20,854 bases of DNA, from contig CAZMVU010000077.1 in assembly GCA_964569295.1 (NCBI GenBank), positions 1 to 20,854 on the forward strand. Reading direction: 5' to 3'. This stretch comes from CAZMVU01 sp964569295. GTDB lineage: Bacteria > Hydrogenedentota > Hydrogenedentia > Hydrogenedentales > JAGMZX01. Positions within the stretch are counted from its first letter, which is position 1; the number at the start of each line of letters is the position of its first letter. The notes below the pieces were generated by a model. It had not been told where the DNA came from. It ran no database searches and saw only the letters and a list, made by a program, of their open reading frames with translations. The position numbers and the translations under genes were made by a program. Of this stretch, positions 15,062-20,854 are shown piece after piece.

Positions 15062-16447
15062 ATGAAACGCCGCGAATTCCTGCAAGTCACCGGCGCCGCG
15101 GGCGCCCTGCTGGGTACCAACGCCGCCATGCCGCGGGGCGCGCATGCCGCGGCCGGGAGGCGTGCGACCGTTTACGACGCCGAAGGCAAGATCGGCGGGC
15201 GCACGCTCGACGACATGATCGCGCGCTATCGCTACGATTTGTTCGATGACTTCCTGCCGTTCATGCACGAGCACATCATCGACCACAAACACGGCGGGTT
15301 CATGACCAACGCCAACCGCGCAGGTGAACAGGTCACCACGAACAAGCGCAGCCGCTACGAGGGCCGCGGCATTTGGGTGTACGCGCACCTGTACCGCACG
15401 CTGGCGCCGGAGAAGAAATACATCGAGGCGGCGCGCAAGTCCGTCGAGTTCATCATGGCGGCGAAGCCCGAGGGTAAGGATGCGCTTTGGCCGAACCAGC
15501 TCACGCGCACAGGCGAGCCCCTCGAGGACGAGGGCATGCTGATCGCCGGCAAACGCTACAAGTCAGGCGGCGAAATCTATGACGACCTCTTCCTCGCCAA
15601 CGGCCTTGCCGAGTATGCGCGCGCAACGGGCAAAGAGCGGTACCGGCAGGAAGCGCTGGACATCCTCGCCAAATGCGAGCGCCTCTTTGAACAGGAGGAC
15701 TATGCACCCACGGCGCCGCTCGTCTATATGGGCGGTATGGAAGCACCGGTGCTGCCCGGTTGCCGCCCCCTCGGCGTGTGGATGGTGATGATCCGCCTCG
15801 CCACGCAGATGTTGCGCGCCGGCGACAACAAACACCTACAGGCACTCGCCGACCGCTGCGTCGAGTCCATCATGAAGCACCATTACGACGCGAAGTTCGA
15901 TCTGCTGCTCGAGGTGCTCAACCACGACATGACCAAGCCGGACAATGCCTATGCCCAGCTCGTCTACACAGGCCACGGCATCGAGACACTCTGGATGGTC
16001 ATGGACGAGGCGGTGCGCCGCAAGGACCGCGGCCTTTTTGACGACGCGGCGCGGCTCTTCAAGCGCACGCTCGAGGTCGCCTGGGACGACGTGTACCAGG
16101 GCTGGTACCGCGGCTGCCGCCACGTGGACGAGAACATCTGGATTCTGGACAAGGCGTGCTGGGTGCAGGAGGAGGCGCTTATCGGCCTCATGATGATCAT
16201 CGAGCACACGGGGGCGCAGTGGGCGAAAGACTGGTTCGAGCGCGGCTACACCTACGTCATCGACAACTTCCCCCTCGCGGAACACGGCTACCCCATCTGG
16301 GATCTCTACCCCGACCGCTGGGTCACCTTTGTCGAGGACTTCGACCGCGTTGGCCACTTCCACCACCCGCGCCACCTCATGCTCAACCTCGAGGCGCTGC
16401 AACGCATCGAGGAGCGGAACGGCAAGGTGTCGGACGTATTCGCGTAA
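15062..16447 (+). CDS. Tat-exported AGE-family (N-acylglucosamine 2-epimerase-like) protein
   Basis: A 461-residue alpha/alpha-barrel epimerase/isomerase homologue. The ATG at 15062 has GGGGAG 8 nt upstream and begins MKRREFLQVTGAAGALLG, a clear twin-arginine signal with likely cleavage near residue 28-31. Family features are GRGIWVYAHLY (101-111), the catalytic-type His in YTGHGIETLWM (H305), KACWVQEEAL (364-373) and the C-terminal His cluster in VGHFHHPRHLMLNLEA (H432-H438). AGE enzymes epimerise C2 of N-acyl-glucosamine, mannose or cellobiose-type sugars and are usually cytosolic, so an exported form is odd. It would work on free sugars or oligosaccharides in the periplasm. It is divergent from the FAH gene across 234 bp and has no same-strand partner downstream. 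Confidence 0.88.
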   Translation: MKRREFLQVTGAAGALLGTNAAMPRGAHAAAGRRATVYDAEGKIGGRTLDDMIARYRYDLFDDFLPFMHEHIIDHKHGGFMTNANRAGEQVTTNKRSRYEGRGIWVYAHLYRTLAPEKKYIEAARKSVEFIMAAKPEGKDALWPNQLTRTGEPLEDEGMLIAGKRYKSGGEIYDDLFLANGLAEYARATGKERYRQEALDILAKCERLFEQEDYAPTAPLVYMGGMEAPVLPGCRPLGVWMVMIRLATQMLRAGDNKHLQALADRCVESIMKHHYDAKFDLLLEVLNHDMTKPDNAYAQLVYTGHGIETLWMVMDEAVRRKDRGLFDDAARLFKRTLEVAWDDVYQGWYRGCRHVDENIWILDKACWVQEEALIGLMMIIEHTGAQWAKDWFERGYTYVIDNFPLAEHGYPIWDLYPDRWVTFVEDFDRVGHFHHPRHLMLNLEALQRIEERNGKVSDVFA

Positions 16448-16504
16448 CGCCCACAACGACATCAAGCCTTATCCCGATTGTTGCAGAAGACCCGTCTCTT
16501 GATT

Positions 16505-16529
16505 GCGGAAAAATGGGAACAGGTACCTG
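16505..16529. repeat. Half-copy of a GGGAACAGGTACCTG dispersed repeat
   Basis: Between the epimerase and DUF2442 genes, GCGGAAAAATGGGAAC is followed directly by AGGTACCTG. An A-rich flank before GGGAACAGGTACCTG is a familiar half-site of REP-like elements in many bacterial genomes. The matching second arm is not seen. Confidence 0.4.
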
Positions 16530-16537
16530 ACGCCTGG

Positions 16538-16810
16538 CTAACTGCGGCCAGATGGTCCGACGCGGCCGGCTCTTCCGGCCACCTGCTCATAGAGGAATTC
16601 AGGCGCCAAATCGGCGCCGGATGGCCAGGTGATCGCATTTAGTTCACGGTCAACGTGGAAGCGCTGGAAGAAGTCCAGATCCTGGAGCGGCTCAAACACT
16701 TCTCCCCAAAGTTCATCCTGGAGGTCGAGGTCGCCCTCGGCCCCATCCGAGAATTTCAGATGAAGGGTGTACCCCCCAACATATTCTACAGTTTCGAGCT
16801 TCGGTGTCAT
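16538..16810 (-). CDS. DUF2442 family protein
   Basis: A 90-residue small soluble protein. It matches the DUF2442 pattern: YTLHLKFSDGAEGDLDL (14-30), EVFEPLQDLDFFQRFHVD (37-54) and ITWPSGADLAPEFLY (60-74). The family often pairs with DUF4160 in two-gene cassettes suggested to be toxin-antitoxin-like, and its members may bind nucleic acid; neither role is proven here. The ATG at 16810 was chosen over the adjacent TTG. Its only ribosome site is a weak GGAA inside the end of the preceding DUF4160 remnant, 5 nt upstream. The C-terminal tail (AGRAGRVGPSGRS) looks less conserved. Probably the surviving half of a decayed pair. Confidence 0.8.
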   Translation of the reverse strand: MTPKLETVEYVGGYTLHLKFSDGAEGDLDLQDELWGEVFEPLQDLDFFQRFHVDRELNAITWPSGADLAPEFLYEQVAGRAGRVGPSGRS

Positions 16811-16815
16811 CAAGA

Positions 16816-16953
16816 CTATTCCAACGGTTCAATGCGCCGCAAAGTGCGTCGTTCACGAGCCAGATTCCAGTTATCCAGAAGTTCAGTCTTATGCATAGTA
16901 TACCATTCCAAAACATGGTTTAGCGCACGCCTTGGAAATTGTCCTTCCACCAC
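16816..16953 (-). pseudogene. Truncated DUF4160 gene (C-terminal part only)
   Basis: From a GTG at 16953 this frame gives 45 residues containing VEGQFPRRALNHVLEWY, HKTELLDNWN and RIEPLE, which match the C-terminal half of DUF4160 proteins (full length about 80-90 residues). The diagnostic N-terminal part, with the DHxPPHFHA-like motif, is absent. Upstream sequence runs instead into the end of the large secreted-protein gene, which stops at 16985. The stop at 16816-16818 is 5 nt before the DUF2442 ATG, the normal order of the pair. I read it as a broken gene; a short functional peptide is less likely. Confidence 0.7.
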
Positions 16954-16984
16954 AAGACGCAGAGGCCACCTGTCCTTTCGCACT

Positions 16985-18826
16985 CTACCTGAAGAGCAAA
17001 AACACCTGCGCCTCCTCCTCCATCACCTTTGCCGCCTGCTCCAGTTCTCCGCGCCCGTAGAGGTCGTCGATGCGCGATAGCAGCCGGCGCAAGTCCCACG
17101 CGGTCTGCGAGGTAACCTGTTCGGCGCGTGTTTCCGACTCGAGACGGCGCAGGTCGTCCATGGGCTGATCGGCCAGCGCCTGCGCGGCGACGGCGGCCCA
17201 GTGCGTGTAGAAGTCCGCGTATTGCAATTCGCGGAGGATGTCCTGCGCATAGCGCTGAAAGTTGCCGGGTTCGCCGCTGGCGGCTTCCACGAGTTTCGGG
17301 TCCGGCTCGAACGCGCGCAGCGCGGCCATGGCGTCCATGAACCGCTCGTTCGCGGCAACGGCCTCGGGGAGGATGGTCTCGATATAGCGTTTGCTCAGGG
17401 CCTCGAAGTCCCATTCCAGATCCTCGGCGTGTTCATTGCGCACGCTCACCACGCGGCGCCAATCGCCGAAATCGTATTCCCAGCGATCGAAGTAGCCGTT
17501 GCCGTCCATATCGAACATGCGGATTTCGCCCAAGGCATCCACGCCCGCGAAATGCCCCACTATGAGCCAGGCCTCTTGCGCGTTCTTCAGGTGGATGCGC
17601 TTGTCCACGGGGCTGTAGTACAGTTCACGCTGGCCCGCCGGGGTGCCGCTGTACTCGCGCCGCACGTTCCACTTCTGGTTCGGGCCACCGGTGTTCTCCA
17701 TCCACCGCCGCTCCCAGGTCCAGAACACGCCCTCCCACCGGAAGTCGTCTGCCTTGTGTTCGCCGTAGCCGATGGCGATGGTGTCGTCGGTGTGTTCATG
17801 CCAACTGAAGCCGGTCTCGCGCGCTTTATAGGCATCGCCGATGTCCTGCAAATCTTCCCATGGCGTGACGATGGTCACCTGGGGCGGTCTGCGCTTCCGG
17901 TTCACGTGCTCCATGCCGGGATAGTCATAGGGCGCGGCGCCGACCAGGTTGAAGCCGCAATCGTAGTGGAGCGGCATTTCCGGCGACGTGCCGCGGTCAA
18001 TATCGAAGCTGTAGCGGATGTTAACGATGCCCATCCGTTCGAACACCGGGCTCCACGGCGCGGCGAAATTAGCATAGTCGTTCGCGTAGTCCGGGTCTGC
18101 GTTTACATCGTAGGTAAGCGGCACCGCGCTGCAACGGATGACCACCTCACTATAGTTGTTGCCGTTGGTGTCGTAGAATGCGAAGGGGCACTCGGAGATG
18201 GGCAACCAGCCGCCGTTTTTCGTGTCGAGCTTGTTCATGTAGATCATGTTGTCGCCGTAGGGATCGCTCTCGAAAAAGCTCGGTCCGCCATACTCATACC
18301 CGCTAAGGCTCCACATGTGGCCGTCACCGTCGAGGTCCACGCCGAACCAGCAGTACCGCAGTTCACCGTCCACGAAATAGCGGATGTCCATCTCGTCCGG
18401 AACCTTGTCGCCGTCGTTGTCGATGTAATCGACCATGCGGTCCACCGCGCCGTCGCGGTCGTAGTCGGCCACATAGCAGTCGGCATGCCGATCGCCGCCG
18501 CCGGCGATGCTGCCGTCTTCATCGTCATCGATCACCCACACGATCCCGTCGTGCGTGCGGCCACGGCGATCCTCGAACTGCTCGCGGCGCACCAGGCTGC
18601 GGCCGTCGCCGGTCACGAAGGAGTCCCCCACCTCCAGCGCCGACGCTTTGTCCCACCATGGCTTGTCATCCAGGCGCAGTCCGCCGGTGGGGGAGAGGGC
18701 CGTCTCCTGCATATACCACGGGCCTTGCGTGCCCTGGCCCAGGAGGAGAGGCGGCGGCTCGTCCGCTGCCAGCGGCGCCGTAACTAGGAACAGTATCAGT
18801 GCAACTACAGGCCAATAGTGGTTCAT
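16985..18826 (-). CDS. Large secreted protein with repeated Asp-rich calcium-type loops
   Basis: A 613-residue exported protein of no family I recognise. The ATG at 18826 follows AAGGAG at 7 nt and starts a Sec signal peptide ending PLAA near residue 21; the open frame upstream to 19066 crosses hairpin-rich DNA and is not coding. The N-terminal third carries DxDxDG-type loops: DDDEDGSI (100-107), DYDRDGAVD (121-129), DNDGDKVPDEMD (136-147) and DLDGDGH (164-170). A further FDMDGNGYFDRWEYDFGDW lies near the middle to C-terminal part. These resemble EF-hand, dockerin or thrombospondin-3 calcium loops. The C-terminal 150 residues look helical. A calcium-stabilised extracellular enzyme or adhesion protein is possible. 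It is isolated, with about 310 bp of hairpin-rich DNA upstream. Confidence 0.85.
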   Translation of the reverse strand: MNHYWPVVALILFLVTAPLAADEPPPLLLGQGTQGPWYMQETALSPTGGLRLDDKPWWDKASALEVGDSFVTGDGRSLVRREQFEDRRGRTHDGIVWVIDDDEDGSIAGGGDRHADCYVADYDRDGAVDRMVDYIDNDGDKVPDEMDIRYFVDGELRYCWFGVDLDGDGHMWSLSGYEYGGPSFFESDPYGDNMIYMNKLDTKNGGWLPISECPFAFYDTNGNNYSEVVIRCSAVPLTYDVNADPDYANDYANFAAPWSPVFERMGIVNIRYSFDIDRGTSPEMPLHYDCGFNLVGAAPYDYPGMEHVNRKRRPPQVTIVTPWEDLQDIGDAYKARETGFSWHEHTDDTIAIGYGEHKADDFRWEGVFWTWERRWMENTGGPNQKWNVRREYSGTPAGQRELYYSPVDKRIHLKNAQEAWLIVGHFAGVDALGEIRMFDMDGNGYFDRWEYDFGDWRRVVSVRNEHAEDLEWDFEALSKRYIETILPEAVAANERFMDAMAALRAFEPDPKLVEAASGEPGNFQRYAQDILRELQYADFYTHWAAVAAQALADQPMDDLRRLESETRAEQVTSQTAWDLRRLLSRIDDLYGRGELEQAAKVMEEEAQVFLLFR

Positions 18827-19137
18827 GCTGCCGCTCCTTGCGCGGGCCGCCCACGCCCGGTGAGACCATACGGAACGCACGGGCAAAGCCCTTATCCGAA
18901 AAGGTGAACACGGTGTGGCTACCACACCGTTTAAGGCGGCATAAGCGTAGCATGCCCGGGCATAGGGCACCAAGAGGTGCGTGGTGCTTTCGATCAGGCG
19001 GATACGCCTTAACCCGGAGTTATGCGCGAATTTCGTGGAAAATATACCTGATAAGCGGAAAGACATCCCCCGGCTGACGCCACCAGCAAGCGCATGGAGC
19101 GCGCAGACTCCGTGCCTGCGGTGACGGCCCCGTTACT
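18827..19137. other. Hairpin-rich intergenic region
   Basis: There is no supported gene in these 311 bp. The region holds a perfect 9-bp stem (18910-18930), a 12-bp palindrome ATGCCCGGGCAT (18952-18963), GCACC/GGTGC with an AAGA loop (18967-18980) and AGGCG/CGCCT with a GATA loop (18996-19009). Confidence 0.6.
18910..18930. repeat. Perfect inverted repeat ACGGTGTGG / CCACACCGT
   Basis: A perfect 9-bp stem with a CTA loop lies about 85 bp upstream of the secreted-protein start codon. It has no U-run, so it could be an operator, an mRNA leader hairpin, or the end of a transcript from the gene at 19138-19377. Confidence 0.5.
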
Positions 19138-19377
19138 TCAGTAACGGCCTACCCCCAACATCACAAGCCCGATGCCCGCGACAATGCCGACCACTCCCAG
19201 TGTGTAGCCTGTGTAGCAGACATCTACATCGATAGCGGCCGCCGGCGCATCCGTTTCGTTGGCTTCCACCGCCGTAGCATGTGCCGTCTCTGGTTGGTAT
19301 GCAACCAGCGACAACACGCACAGCCCACACCCGATGGCCACGAGAATACCCCCCACGAAAAACAGCCCCAATCGCAT
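19138..19377 (-). CDS. Small two-helix membrane protein
   Basis: A 79-residue hypothetical membrane protein. A first hydrophobic helix spans about residues 3-27 and a second about 57-77. Between them lies a loop of about 29 residues, rich in Ala, Glu and Asp, ending IDVDVCYTG. I chose the ATG at 19377 because AAAGGG lies 7 nt upstream; an ATG at 19413 adds 12 residues but has only a weak ribosome site. A possible promoter is at 19423-19451. No family is recognised. Upstream on the other strand is the methylisocitrate lyase gene, so the two are divergent across about 220 bp. Confidence 0.6.
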   Translation of the reverse strand: MRLGLFFVGGILVAIGCGLCVLSLVAYQPETAHATAVEANETDAPAAAIDVDVCYTGYTLGVVGIVAGIGLVMLGVGRY

Positions 19378-19422
19378 AACAATACCCTTTACTTGTCCCA
19401 GACGCACCCTCATACTAGCTCT

Positions 19423-19451
19423 AGTCTATCACATCCGCTTGTAATATGCAA
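19423..19451 (-). promoter_or_regulatory. Weak sigma70-like promoter for the small membrane protein gene
   Basis: The minus strand reads TTGCAT, a 17-bp spacer, then TAGACT, about 45 nt before the ATG at 19377. Spacing is ideal but the boxes match only 3 of 6 and 4 of 6. Confidence 0.25.
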
Positions 19452-19597
19452 ACACGCTTCGGCGTCTGCCCCGCGTGCCTGTTCCATTGCGCGCGGCGGC
19501 CATAGCGCGTTACCCGATGTTTATATAGACGCAACCAAGCCGAAAATGTTTACATTATCCGTCCAAGAAAATCCGAAGACACCATAGGAGGCCGGTT

Positions 19598-20458
19598 ATG
19601 TTTGCGAATGCCGCCCAACGGGCCGCCACGCTGCGCCGCCTGATGCGCGAAGGCACGGTGGCCCTGCCCGGCGCCATCAATGCACTGAGCGCACGCCTCA
19701 TCGAGCACATGGGCTTCTCCGCGATGTACTTGAGCGGCGCTGTACTGGCGAACAGCGTCCACGGCCTGCCGGACACCGGCCTGGTCACGCTGACTGAAGC
19801 CGAGTGCCACGCGCGCAGCATTGCCCGTGTGACTAAAATACCCCTCATCATGGACGCGGATACCGGGTATGGCGAGCCCGCAAACGCCGCACGCACTGTC
19901 GAGGTGCTCGAGGCCGCCGGCGTCTCGGGCATCCACATCGAGGACCAGGTGTTCCCCAAGCGCTGCGGCCACCTCGAGGGTAAGGAACTCGTGCCGGCCG
20001 GGGAATTCGCGGAGAAGATTGCAGCGGCTGCCGAGGCCAAACACGCCCGTGATTTCCTGCTCATCGCCCGTACCGATGCCCGCAGCGTGGCGGGCTATGA
20101 CGACGCGGTGCGGCGTGCGCGGCTGTATATCGAGGCCGGCGCCGATGCCGTCTTCCCCGAGGCGCTGACCACGGAACAGGAATTCCGCCGCTTCGCACAG
20201 GACGTGGGCGGCAATCTGCTCGCCAACATGACCGAGTTCGGCAAGACGCGCTACTTTACTGTGGATCAGTTCCAGGACATGGGTTACAACCTGGTCATCT
20301 TTCCAGTCACCTTGCAACGCGCGGCAATGTACGCCATGGCCGCCGTACTCGATGAGGTCCGTGAGAAGGGTACTCAGCGCGATTATGTGGACCGCATGCA
20401 GTCCCGCCAGGACCTGTACGACTTACTCGGCTACCGCCGCGAGGATAAGGAAGCATGA
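19598..20458 (+). CDS. prpB: Methylisocitrate lyase family (PEP mutase/isocitrate lyase superfamily)
   Basis: A 286-residue cytoplasmic lyase. It carries the lyase signature KRCGHLEGKELV with K121, C123 and H125 at the same positions as in E. coli PrpB, the magnesium-site Asp residues in DADTGYG (D86, D88), and HIEDQ (E115). The length is normal for PrpB (about 290-300). The expected reaction is 2-methylisocitrate to pyruvate plus succinate in the methylcitrate cycle. Close relatives (dimethylmalate lyase, oxaloacetate decarboxylase) cannot be excluded, because no prpC or prpD is next to it. The ATG at 19598 follows a strong AGGAGG by 6 nt. The stop overlaps an ATG (ATGA), but the frame that follows ends after 10 codons. 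A hairpin directly after the gene may end transcription. Confidence 0.9.
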   Translation: MFANAAQRAATLRRLMREGTVALPGAINALSARLIEHMGFSAMYLSGAVLANSVHGLPDTGLVTLTEAECHARSIARVTKIPLIMDADTGYGEPANAARTVEVLEAAGVSGIHIEDQVFPKRCGHLEGKELVPAGEFAEKIAAAAEAKHARDFLLIARTDARSVAGYDDAVRRARLYIEAGADAVFPEALTTEQEFRRFAQDVGGNLLANMTEFGKTRYFTVDQFQDMGYNLVIFPVTLQRAAMYAMAAVLDEVREKGTQRDYVDRMQSRQDLYDLLGYRREDKEA

Positions 20459-20464
20459 GCGGTG

Positions 20465-20501
20465 CCGTTTGCCGGGGCATCCTGTGAAGTACGGCAAACG
20501 G
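20465..20501 (+). terminator. Stem-loop just after the methylisocitrate lyase gene
   Basis: CCGTTTGCCG and CGGCAAACGG form a perfect 10-bp stem around a 17-nt loop, starting 7 nt after the stop codon. There is no U-run, so a Rho-assisted end or 3' mRNA protection is as likely as intrinsic termination. Confidence 0.45.
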
Positions 20502-20542
20502 TTAAGGGATTTATGAAGATTTGTGGCCCGGGCTTTCAGCGC

Positions 20543-20582
20543 TCTGGCGTGCCGGGCGCCAGATGACCTGGGCCTGCGGCCC
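20543..20582. repeat. Two adjacent short hairpins
   Basis: TCTGGCG/CGCCAGA (20543-20563, 7-nt loop) is followed by GGGCC/GGCCC (20570-20582, TGC loop). Paired GC-rich stems like these are typical of dispersed intergenic repeats. Confidence 0.45.
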
Positions 20583-20639
20583 ATAAGCGTTAACTTAGAA
20601 GACATTTGTTCTATTGCCCTTTCACGCATCATGTGTTTA

Positions 20640-20695
20640 GCAAAACGGGGACTGTCCTCGCGAGTCCGCGAGCAGGGACTGTCCCCGCTTTTTGC
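20640..20695. repeat. REP-like palindromic element, copy 2 (inverted relative to copy 1)
   Basis: The outer arms are GCAAAACGGGGAC and GTCCCCGCTTTTTGC. Two GGGACTGTCC motifs frame a perfect inner stem CTCGCG-AGTC-CGCGAG (20657-20672). Its reverse complement aligns with 13823-13879, including the A-rich ends, both GGACAGTCC cores and the inner GGACTCGC. Confidence 0.75.
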
Positions 20696-20816
20696 GGCGT
20701 TTGTGAGAACGCGCTGTGTTGTCCATGACTCCGCAAGACCGGGGATTAAGCGCGCTCGCTTTCTCCTTCGCGACGACGCTACCGCTGGACAGCCGGACTC
20801 GGCACGAGGCAGATAG

Positions 20817-20854
20817 GTCCGCCCGAGGCGGACAAGACGCGCTTGCTTGCGTCA
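20817..20854. repeat. Partial repeat cut by the window edge
   Basis: GTCCGCC/GGCGGAC forms a 7-bp stem with a CGA loop (20817-20833). It is followed by ACAAG and GACGC...GCGTC arms ending at the window edge. The order hairpin, ACAAG, GCTTG(C/T)GTCA also occurs at 100-162, suggesting a related unit. Confidence 0.35.

Larger units (their letters stand above)
20459..20854. other. Intergenic right edge, made mainly of hairpins and REP-like repeats
   Basis: I see no credible gene in the last 396 bp. An open frame at 20523-20816 runs straight through palindromic repeats and has no family features. Structures are listed separately. Confidence 0.6.

Noticed and set aside
16713..16916. 67-codon minus-strand frame beginning MFWNGILC
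   Set aside because: It covers the DUF4160 remnant in the wrong frame. The neighbouring frame gives the recognisable DUF4160 C-terminus.
17201..18787. 528-codon plus-strand open frame
   Set aside because: Antisense shadow of the secreted calcium-loop protein gene. It has no ribosome site or recognisable domain.
19500..19597. AT-rich stretch with TATATAGAC and TTTACATTAT as promoter of the methylisocitrate lyase gene
   Set aside because: The AT-rich hexamers lack a partner -35 box at acceptable spacing, so I did not call a promoter.
20523..20816. 97-codon plus-strand open frame at the right edge
   Set aside because: It runs through several hairpins and the REP-like element, with no family features or ribosome site.

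Overview
The window is GC-rich bacterial DNA. It holds twelve complete protein genes, two small ones and one broken gene fragment. No rRNA, tRNA, CRISPR array, transposase or phage gene was found. Many products are exported: several have Sec signal peptides, one has a lipoprotein-like signal and two have Tat-type twin-arginine signals. Large beta-propeller proteins are common, and the intergenic spaces are full of hairpins and REP-like repeats. This style fits an uncultured heterotroph that degrades polymers, such as Candidatus Hydrogenedentota or a PVC-group relative. That placement rests on overall gene style and is an inference.

Layout. At the left, two minus-strand genes encode a secreted propeller/helical-toroid protein (294-2615) and an HpcH/HpaI-type aldolase (2783-3571). 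Divergent from the aldolase is a plus-strand run: a glutamate-1-semialdehyde-aminotransferase-like enzyme (3659-4987), an SDR oxidoreductase (5003-5788), a HEAT-repeat lipoprotein fused to a sodium/solute symporter (5868-8276), an aldo/keto reductase whose ATG overlaps the symporter stop (8276-9202), and a secreted BNR/Asp-box propeller protein (9281-10621). Facing this run, a minus-strand set encodes a fumarylacetoacetate-hydrolase-family enzyme (13883-14827), a Tat-signal isochorismatase-fold hydrolase (12858-13808) and a secreted propeller protein (10934-12844). Divergent from the FAH gene is a Tat-signal AGE-family epimerase (15062-16447). The right part holds a DUF2442 gene behind a truncated DUF4160 gene, a large secreted protein with several Asp-rich calcium-type loops, a two-helix membrane protein, and a methylisocitrate-lyase-family enzyme (19598-20458).

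How the genes may work together (inference). The symporter, aminotransferase, SDR, AKR, pyruvate-forming aldolase, FAH hydrolase and 2-epimerase make a plausible route for importing and breaking down a sugar acid, deoxy-sugar or amino-sugar. The secreted propeller proteins would act on the parent polymer outside the cytoplasm. No sugar kinase, sugar-acid dehydratase, regulator or recognised glycoside hydrolase is visible, so the substrate cannot be named. The closest thing to a new system is this cluster with its exported-HEAT/symporter fusion, exported epimerase and exported cysteine-hydrolase/propeller pair.

Intergenic DNA. At least two well-formed copies, one shorter copy and probable partial copies of a REP-like family built on GGGAC(A/T)GTCCC arms lie between genes. 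Both window ends run into such material. Sigma70-like promoters are suggested upstream of the FAH and aldolase genes.
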